The translations under genes were made by a program, and so were the position numbers. Below are positions 1-5,403 of a stretch of DNA of 5,403 nt, in pieces (the stretch's first letter is position 1; each line of letters opens with the position of its first letter). The stretch is from an uncultured Oscillospiraceae bacterium (lineage in GTDB: Bacteria > Bacillota > Clostridia > Oscillospirales > Oscillospiraceae). The notes below the pieces were generated by a model that saw nothing but the letters and a program-made list of their open reading frames with translations, ran no database searches and was not told the DNA's origin. The stretch lies in NCBI GenBank assembly GCA_934668285.1, contig CAKUNB010000120.1, forward strand, positions 1-5,403, in the 5' to 3' direction.

Positions 1-1
1 G

Positions 2-3000
2 CGCGATACCTCCCTGCTGTCGCAGCGCGAGTCGCTCGACGCGCTGCGCGACCTGACCTTTGACAACAACATCCGCCTGATGAACGCCATCAACACCGAT
101 GCCTCGTTTGACCTGCTGCTGGAGCAGGCGCGCAGTGAAAAAAATGCCCCGCGCATCCGTACCTATCTCCGGCTATTTGACGAATACAATACCTATATGC
201 CGCGCGGAAGCAAGCAGAAGCTGCTGAGCTTTCTCTATGAGCTGCTGATGTACCCCGAGGGTGACGTGCGGCGCATTGCCGGAAATATTATGGGCAAGAT
301 TCTCGCCAACAGCGGCCCGAAGTACCGTAAAGAGCTGCCCGAGGCCGCGCCGAAGTCCGCAATGGCCCCGACAATGCTGGAGCTGCTGGACGAATCCGTC
401 GCGCTCTGGGACAGCTACATCGTCCGCTGCCTGCATCCCGACCACAAAATCGCCCGCAAGCACGCGCTGCGCATCTCCAACTCCCTCAAGGCCATCTGCG
501 AGAGCCTGTTTTCCTCCTGCGAGGCGGCACTGGCCGCCGAGCTGGCGCAGCCGCTGTTCGCGCACTTTGACGGGCTGCCGGAGTCGGACTGCTTCGTCCT
601 CTTCGATGCGCTGTGCCACGTGCCCTCGGCGGCCGTCAGCCCCGAGCTGTTCCATGCTGCCGAGGAGCCGCTGCTGCGCATGCTCCGCAGCGGCGTTCCA
701 CGCTGGCAGATCGTCGCCCTGCGCTGCACGGCGCATCTGAAAGCCAGCGCGTCGCCTGAGCTGTTGCAGACCGCATCCGCGCCGCTGCCGGATGAGGAGG
801 CTGCCGTCACCTATCTGCGCCGCAAGCTCCTGCTCGGCCAAGCCGCCGGCACGCCGCCGGATGCCAGCTATCTCTATCTGAGCAACCTGAAAAACGCGGT
901 GCACTGGACGGTCAAGCTCGTGCAGATTGACATTCTCTGCGACGATGCCGCGCTGCATCCGGAAAACGCCTTCCACACGGCAATGCACCTGTCTAACCTC
1001 TTGTCGGTCAGCGAGCATCTGCCGGTGCGCGAGCACGCGGGCGAGGCAATGGTCGCGCTCGCGCCGTATCTGACCGTCGACCAGCGCAACGAGATCGTCG
1101 TTGACCTGCTGCGCGAGCTGGAAAGCGGGCAGGAGCAGGTCGCGCGCTTCATTCCCGCTTACCTCGGCAAGCTGATCTGTACGCTGCCGGAAAAGGAAAT
1201 CTCCGAAGCGGTAGCGCATCTGGAGGCGCTGCTGCGCTCGGGCACGGTGCGTCCCGTCGGCCCCGCTCTGCGGACGCTCGGCAGTCTGGTCGCCGCACTG
1301 CCGGAGTCCTCGCAGTCGATCATTGACCGCTGTCTCGGCCTGCTGCTCGTTGGCGTGGCGCACTATCAGTCAGAAATTCACCGCAACGCTCTGTGCGTGC
1401 TGTGCCACGATATCATCGCCGACGCGTCGCTTCCCGTTGCACTACGCCGCTACTGCTTCGAAAAGACCTGTAAAAAGCTGCTGACGCTGCTTACCGATTC
1501 CGCGCGCGGTCAGCTCACCTTCTTTAACCGCGCAGCAATGCTCAACCATCTGTACCGCTTCATGGTGCATGCTTCCGTCGAGGTCGGGGAATTCTATTTT
1601 GCGCCGCCGAAGCCCGTTGCGTTCTTCCCCGGCACCTTTGACCCCTTCACCGCCGGTCACAAGTGCATCGTCGAGGAGATTCGCGCGCGAGGCTACGAGG
1701 TCTACCTCGCCGTGGATGAGTTCTCGTGGAGCAAGCACACGCTGGCAAAGCTCCTGCGGCGGAAGATCGTGCGCATGTCGGTCGCCGACCAGTGGGACAC
1801 CTATCTTTTCCCCGACGAAATTCCGATCAACATCGCCATGCCCGAGGATCTGCAAACGCTCCGCGACTGCTTCCCCGGCCGCGAGGTCTGCCTCGTCGCT
1901 GGCAGCGACGTCATCCGCAACGCCTCGGCCTACCGCAGCGAGCGGCCGGGCAGCGCGGCCTACTTTGACCACATCATCGTCCGGCGCACGCCCGCGCAGG
2001 AGGCCGGTCAGGAATCCGTTCGCGGGCTTCTGCACGGCAAGGTGACGGAGTTCTCCCTGCCGCCGCAGTTCGAGGGCATCAGCTCTACGCACATCCGCGC
2101 ATCGATTGACCAGAATCTCGATATTTCCGCACTGGTCGACCCAATCGTACAGGCCTATATCTACGAATTCGGCCTCTATCTCCGCGCGCCGATCCGCAAG
2201 CAGGTGCTTGCGCCGCAGGAGCTGTATTTTGTCCCCTTGGAGGGGCAGACACCGTCAGAGGCCGGTGTGGCGCTGCGCTTGCGGCGGCAGGAGCAGCCGC
2301 TCGGCACCGCCTTTGCCCATACGGTGCATCTTTCTGAGCTTTACGACGAGCTGGACGACGTGGAGGCCTGCTCCGCTGTGCGCCGCTGCGCGTCGGGCAA
2401 GATTCTGATGATCGGCCGCGTAACACCCGAGCTTCCGCCCGAGCACCTTCGCGCTCTGCTCAATGAACTGCTCGTCCGCAGCCTGACGAGCGACCACACC
2501 TACGCGCTCTGCCGCTGCCCCGCCAGCAACACGGTGCGGCAGGAGATGCTGCGGCAGCTCGGCTTTGTGCCGGTGGAGGGCGTCGAGGGGCTGTATTGCG
2601 TGGACATGCGTGCGCCGATGGTGCTGATACAAGACCTGCTGCAAACCATCAAGCCGCCGCATCGGGACAACCCCGACGTCCTGCAGGCAATCGCGCAGTC
2701 GCGCCCGCGCCTGCGCGCCGCGCTGACGCAGCTCTACCCCGGCAAGCTGCTGCTGTGCTTCGACACCGAGCTGCTCAATCAGGCGCTGATGTACCGCGTC
2801 CAGCGCCAGAACGGCGCGGAAAACGGAACGCAGGGCCGCTATATGTGCGTCCCCTACGGCAAAATTCTCTCCGGCGAGGTCGTACCGGAAACGGTGACCA
2901 AGACGCTGCACGCAGAGAAATGCTTCAAGCCGGACGGCAGCGGCTTCTCCGTCGTGGAATACCCCGGCTACAGCTCCCTGCCGAATCAGGTGCGGACGCT

Positions 3001-3604
3001 CAAATCCTTCCGCCGTCCGGTGATCCTCGTGGACGATCTGCTGCATAAGGGCTACCGCATCAAGAAGCTCAATCCGCTGTTCGAGCATGAAAATCTGGAG
3101 ATCAGCCGCATCATTGTCGGCATTCTCTCCGGCCGCGGCCGCGATCTGATGCGCGAGCAGCACCGGCAGGTGGACTGTGAGTACTTTATTCCGAACCTGC
3201 ACTACTGGGCGACGGAGAGCCTGCTCTACCCCTTCATCGGCGGCGACTCGGTCAGCGAGCGGAGCAACCCCGGCCGCATGCTGACCTCGATCAACCTGAT
3301 CCTGCCGTATTTCTACCCGCGCCACTACGCTGACACCACAGAGGCCGCCGTCCGCGTGCTGAGCCGCGCGGCGCTGGAAAACGCGCTCAGTGTCCTTCGG
3401 GCGCTGGAAAAGGCGCATCAGAAGGCGTTCCACACCGTGCTGACCCTCCGGCGGCTGGGCGAGGCCGTGGCGCGCCCGCGCCTGCCCGATCGCGGCAAGG
3501 CGCTGCAATATGACTTTTCGATTCCGGCTTCGGCCTATCTGGAGGACGATCTGCTCGTCCTCGACCGCATCCGGCCCGTAGGAGGTGGCATGAATGGAGC
3601 TTAA
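2..3604 (+). CDS. Large multidomain protein: HEAT-like solenoid, NadD/CoaD-type nucleotidyltransferase, GNAT-like and phosphoribosyltransferase-like domains (5' partial)
   Basis: The frame is open to the left edge, so the true start lies outside; the ATG at 80 has no convincing ribosome binding site and is probably internal. Numbering the visible 1200 residues from position 2: residues 1-520 are helical with HEAT/ARM-like repeats (for example GDVRRIAGNIMGKIL). Residues about 537-728 form a cytidylyltransferase-fold domain with GTFDPFTAGH at 544-553 (T/HxGH nucleotide-binding motif), AGSD at 633-636 and ISSTHIR at 693-699, as in NadD (nicotinate mononucleotide adenylyltransferase) and CoaD. 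Residues about 737-875 look like a degenerate GNAT acetyltransferase. Residues about 912-1080 carry VILVDDLLHKGYRI at 1007-1020, resembling the PRPP-binding motif of type I phosphoribosyltransferases. A helical tail follows. Stand-alone NadD has about 200 residues, so this is a fusion and not the housekeeping enzyme. No signal peptide or membrane segment is seen in the visible part. It is probably cytoplasmic. The nucleotidyltransferase call is strong; substrate and overall role are unknown. Confidence 0.88.
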   Translation, partial: RDTSLLSQRESLDALRDLTFDNNIRLMNAINTDASFDLLLEQARSEKNAPRIRTYLRLFDEYNTYMPRGSKQKLLSFLYELLMYPEGDVRRIAGNIMGKILANSGPKYRKELPEAAPKSAMAPTMLELLDESVALWDSYIVRCLHPDHKIARKHALRISNSLKAICESLFSSCEAALAAELAQPLFAHFDGLPESDCFVLFDALCHVPSAAVSPELFHAAEEPLLRMLRSGVPRWQIVALRCTAHLKASASPELLQTASAPLPDEEAAVTYLRRKLLLGQAAGTPPDASYLYLSNLKNAVHWTVKLVQIDILCDDAALHPENAFHTAMHLSNLLSVSEHLPVREHAGEAMVALAPYLTVDQRNEIVVDLLRELESGQEQVARFIPAYLGKLICTLPEKEISEAVAHLEALLRSGTVRPVGPALRTLGSLVAALPESSQSIIDRCLGLLLVGVAHYQSEIHRNALCVLCHDIIADASLPVALRRYCFEKTCKKLLTLLTDSARGQLTFFNRAAMLNHLYRFMVHASVEVGEFYFAPPKPVAFFPGTFDPFTAGHKCIVEEIRARGYEVYLAVDEFSWSKHTLAKLLRRKIVRMSVADQWDTYLFPDEIPINIAMPEDLQTLRDCFPGREVCLVAGSDVIRNASAYRSERPGSAAYFDHIIVRRTPAQEAGQESVRGLLHGKVTEFSLPPQFEGISSTHIRASIDQNLDISALVDPIVQAYIYEFGLYLRAPIRKQVLAPQELYFVPLEGQTPSEAGVALRLRRQEQPLGTAFAHTVHLSELYDELDDVEACSAVRRCASGKILMIGRVTPELPPEHLRALLNELLVRSLTSDHTYALCRCPASNTVRQEMLRQLGFVPVEGVEGLYCVDMRAPMVLIQDLLQTIKPPHRDNPDVLQAIAQSRPRLRAALTQLYPGKLLLCFDTELLNQALMYRVQRQNGAENGTQGRYMCVPYGKILSGEVVPETVTKTLHAEKCFKPDGSGFSVVEYPGYSSLPNQVRTLKSFRRPVILVDDLLHKGYRIKKLNPLFEHENLEISRIIVGILSGRGRDLMREQHRQVDCEYFIPNLHYWATESLLYPFIGGDSVSERSNPGRMLTSINLILPYFYPRHYADTTEAAVRVLSRAALENALSVLRALEKAHQKAFHTVLTLRRLGEAVARPRLPDRGKALQYDFSIPASAYLEDDLLVLDRIRPVGGGMNGA
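3580..3585 (+). promoter_or_regulatory. Ribosome binding site of the dehydrogenase-like gene
   Basis: A perfect AGGAGG lies inside the end of the upstream gene, 8 bases before the ATG at 3594. This spacing supports 3594 as the start. The nearby ATG at 3590 is in the frame of the upstream gene, where it reads through to the stop at 3602-3604. Confidence 0.85.
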
Positions 3605-4811
3605 ACGCTGGCACGGCTTCTGCCTTTGCGGATTAGGCGGGCATTTCCCGCCGGACGCGGAGCCGGCGGAGGCGCTGTTTTCCCCGCTGGTGCTGCTGGT
3701 CGACCGGCCGCCGGAGCGGTCGCGCGGTCTGTTCGCCATTGCGTCCATCGACGAGCTGGACGCGGCGGAGGGTCTGAGCGCTCTGCTGCCCGCCTCACCG
3801 TCAGACGCGCCGGAGCCGCTTCGCGCCGCCGTGGCGCAGTGGGGTGCGACGGTGCTCAACACCGCCTTTGCCCACGCCTTTGCCCAGCTCGAGCACGGCT
3901 GGAAAACGGACGGCCTGCGGCTGACGCTGGTCGGTCTGGGCGACGTCGGCGGAACGCTGCTGACGGTGCTCAAGCTCTGCGGGCGCTTTCGGGAGCTGCG
4001 TATCTATGACCCGAACGAGGCATTGTGCCGCCGCTACGAGCTGGAGCTAAACCAGATTCTCTCGCCGGACGGCGCTTCCCTGCCCCGCGTGACCATCTGT
4101 CCGGAGGCAGAGCTGTTTGACTGCGACCTTTTCCTCTTTGCCGCCTCGCGCGGCGTGCCGCCGGTCGGCTCGGGCGTACAGGATGTGCGAATGGCGCAGT
4201 TCGTCCGCAACCGCGACATGCTCAAGGCCTACGCCCGCCACGCGCGGGACGAGGGCTTCCGCGGCCTGTTCTGCCAGATTTCCGATCCGGTCGATCAGCT
4301 CTGCCGCGCGGTCTTTCTGGAAAGCAACCGCAGCGCGGGCGGCGTTTTTGACGCAAACGGCCTGCTGCCGGAGCAGATTCGCGGCTTCGGGCTGGGGGTC
4401 ATGGCCGCCCGCGCGGCGTATTACGCAGAAAAAGCGGGCGTGGACTTCTCCGAAGGCCGCGTCTATGGGCCGCACGGCGCAGATTTGATCGTTGCAAACC
4501 ATCCGCAGGCCTACGATCCGGCGCTGTCGCAGCAGCTGACGGAGCAAACCGTCACGGCGAATCTTCGCGTCCGCGAGCTGGGCTTCAAGCCCTATATCGC
4601 ACCGGCGCTGTCGTCGGCGGCGGTCAGCCTGCTGCGCCTGCTGCACGGCGAGCCGTGCTGGAGCGCCGTCTGCCTCGGCGGGGCGTACTTCGGCTGCCGG
4701 AGCCGGACGACGAAGCAAGGTGTACTCACCCTGCGCGAGCCGCTGCATCCGGCGCTCTGCGACCGCATCACAGAGGTCTACCGCCGATTGGAGGCGTTTT
4801 GCTATGATTGA
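3594..4811 (+). CDS. Divergent lactate/malate dehydrogenase superfamily protein (NAD-dependent 2-hydroxyacid dehydrogenase-like)
   Basis: The 405-residue protein is complete. Residues 1-107 are an N-terminal extension that typical LDH/MDH enzymes (about 310-330 residues) lack. Residues 110-139 form a Rossmann beta-alpha-beta unit with GLGDVGG at 114-120 and Asp139 at the end of strand 2, which favours NAD over NADP. By my manual alignment, Arg199 matches the mobile-loop catalytic arginine and Asn206 the conserved Asn after it. DPVD at 231-234 replaces NPVD, Arg273 matches the carboxylate-binding arginine, and His294 in GPHG matches the catalytic histidine of GEHG. The Asp that normally pairs with this His appears to be Met270. 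The C-terminal helices and LGGAYFG match the rest of the fold. The gene overlaps its upstream neighbour by 11 bases and the downstream one by 8. The fold and NAD binding are well supported. The substrate is unknown, and altered or lost catalysis is possible. It is unlikely to be the housekeeping Ldh or Mdh. Confidence 0.85.
   Translation: MELKRWHGFCLCGLGGHFPPDAEPAEALFSPLVLLVDRPPERSRGLFAIASIDELDAAEGLSALLPASPSDAPEPLRAAVAQWGATVLNTAFAHAFAQLEHGWKTDGLRLTLVGLGDVGGTLLTVLKLCGRFRELRIYDPNEALCRRYELELNQILSPDGASLPRVTICPEAELFDCDLFLFAASRGVPPVGSGVQDVRMAQFVRNRDMLKAYARHARDEGFRGLFCQISDPVDQLCRAVFLESNRSAGGVFDANGLLPEQIRGFGLGVMAARAAYYAEKAGVDFSEGRVYGPHGADLIVANHPQAYDPALSQQLTEQTVTANLRVRELGFKPYIAPALSSAAVSLLRLLHGEPCWSAVCLGGAYFGCRSRTTKQGVLTLREPLHPALCDRITEVYRRLEAFCYD
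3864..3887 (+). repeat. Two-copy 12-base in-frame tandem duplication
   Basis: GCCTTTGCCCAC is followed directly by GCCTTTGCCCAG (11 of 12 bases identical), encoding AFAH-AFAQ in the N-terminal extension of the dehydrogenase-like protein, just before its Rossmann domain. It keeps the frame and is probably a small slippage duplication or chance similarity in an alanine-rich helix. Confidence 0.5.
4790..4794 (+). promoter_or_regulatory. Ribosome binding site of the flavodoxin-like gene
   Basis: GGAGG lies inside the end of the dehydrogenase-like gene, 9 bases before the ATG at 4804. It favours this start over the in-frame ATG at 4819, which would be 24 bases away. Confidence 0.75.
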
Positions 4812-5403
4812 CGTGCTGATGCCGACACGGCAGGCGCGGCTCTGCGCGGTAACGGAGCACGCGCTCGCCGGACTGCCGCACCGTTACCTGCCGCTCGACG
4901 CGCCGCTGCAAAACCGCCGCGTCCTGTTCGCGCTGGCGGCGGACGAGGGCGGCATGGACACGCCCACGCTGGCGCTCCTGCGGCGGCTGCGCACAGAGCC
5001 GGAGGCCATGCGCGGCAGCTACGGCGCGGTAATCGTCGACGGCACCGGCGAGCTTTACACCAAGCAGCTCGCGCAGGACTTCGTCCTCGCCGCCAACACC
5101 GCCGGCTGCGCCTTCCCCGGCAAGCCGCTGGTGGAGGGCACCGGCTCCCTTTACAATCAGCACATTTCAGCCAAGCGGCGCGGCCTGACCACGGAGCAGG
5201 CCTATTTTGCCCGCGCAAGGGAGCTTGCCGCGACGCTGGCGGCATTTCAGCCGCCGAAATTCGCCCGCCCGCGTCTGCTGGTGCTGCATTCCTCGGAGCA
5301 CGGCCGCTCGGGAACCCTCTGGATGGGCGAAGAAATCTGCCGCCGCCTGTCGGACATCTGCGAAATCACGGAGGTCTCGCTGCAAAACGGCACCATCCAC
5401 GAC
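4804..5403 (+). CDS. Putative flavodoxin-like NAD(P)H-dependent oxidoreductase with distinctive N-terminal domain (3' partial)
   Basis: The frame is open from the ATG at 4804 to the right edge, giving 200 visible residues without a stop. Residues 1-150 hold an alpha/beta-looking domain with a strand (GAVIVDG, 74-80), then GELYTK (82-87), a helix, and AGCAFPGKPLVEGTGSL (100-116). I associate this segment from memory with clostridial proteins labelled flavodoxin or NAD(P)H-dependent oxidoreductase, but cannot confirm it. From residue 155 a new fold begins with RPRLLVLHSSEHGRSGT. This matches the first strand and the FMN-phosphate-binding loop of flavodoxin/NADPH-dependent FMN reductase proteins (a Ser/Thr-rich loop after a hydrophobic strand). 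A helix and a second strand (EITEVSL) follow, and the sequence breaks off at TIHD. In related iron-sulfur flavoproteins a cysteine motif often follows here, but it would lie outside the window. Eight bases overlap the upstream gene (ATGATTGA), which suggests translational coupling. The likely role is flavin-dependent electron transfer; the substrate is unknown. Confidence 0.7.
   Translation, partial: MIDVLMPTRQARLCAVTEHALAGLPHRYLPLDAPLQNRRVLFALAADEGGMDTPTLALLRRLRTEPEAMRGSYGAVIVDGTGELYTKQLAQDFVLAANTAGCAFPGKPLVEGTGSLYNQHISAKRRGLTTEQAYFARARELAATLAAFQPPKFARPRLLVLHSSEHGRSGTLWMGEEICRRLSDICEITEVSLQNGTIHD

Noticed and set aside
80..82. ATG as the start of the large multidomain gene
   Set aside because: The reading frame stays open to the window edge with similar protein-like sequence (RDTSLLSQRESLDALRDL), and no ribosome binding site precedes this ATG, so the gene most likely starts further upstream.
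173..1363. 396-codon open frame on the minus strand
   Set aside because: It mirrors the codon periodicity of the solenoid region; its product is rich in Arg, Gln and Ala and has no domain pattern.
1569..2045. Plus-strand 158-codon frame overlapping the nucleotidyltransferase domain
   Set aside because: It is an out-of-frame Ser/Arg/Pro-rich translation of a region where the main frame carries GTFDPFTAGH and the motifs after it.
2305..3874. A 15-base identical string (CACCGCCTTTGCCCA) at 2305-2319 and 3860-3874
   Set aside because: Both copies encode TAFAH in different genes with unrelated flanks; this is probably chance from common codons, not a mobile or recombination repeat.
2255..3973. 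572-codon open frame on the minus strand, spanning the first gene junction
   Set aside because: It is antisense to two well-supported genes, gives a low-complexity Arg/Ala/Gln-rich product with no recognisable motif, and is expected in GC-rich coding DNA.

Overview
The window is GC-rich (clearly above 60% by eye) and completely coding on the + strand. It holds three tightly packed genes: the 3' part of a very large multidomain gene, one complete gene, and the 5' part of a third. Strong AGGAGG-type ribosome binding sites, overlapping stop/start junctions and GC-ending codons fit a GC-rich Firmicute, most likely a gut clostridium of the Oscillospiraceae/Ruminococcaceae type. That assignment is inferred from sequence style, not from a marker gene.

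Layout: (1) Positions 2-3604 encode a protein open at the left edge, with 1200 residues visible. It starts with about 520 residues of helical HEAT/ARM-like solenoid. Then come a NadD/CoaD-type nucleotidyltransferase domain with both signature motifs, a degenerate GNAT-like segment, a region with a type I phosphoribosyltransferase-like PRPP motif, and a helical tail. (2) Positions 3594-4811 encode a 405-residue divergent member of the lactate/malate dehydrogenase superfamily. It has an intact NAD-binding glycine loop and the catalytic histidine, but substitutions at other active-site positions. (3) Positions 4804-5403 encode the first 200 residues of a protein that runs off the right edge. Its visible C-terminal part begins a flavodoxin/NAD(P)H-dependent FMN reductase-like fold, after a distinctive N-terminal domain.

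The genes overlap by 11 and 8 bases, each with a well-placed Shine-Dalgarno sequence inside the preceding gene, so they are almost certainly one translationally coupled operon. A nucleotidyl-transfer and PRPP-like module, an NAD-dependent 2-hydroxyacid dehydrogenase-like protein and a probable flavoprotein together suggest an uncharacterised pathway around a nucleotide cofactor or a nucleotide-activated small molecule. The substrate cannot be read from the sequence. No RNA gene, mobile element, CRISPR array, promoter or terminator is visible, and no non-coding stretch exists beyond the gene junctions.
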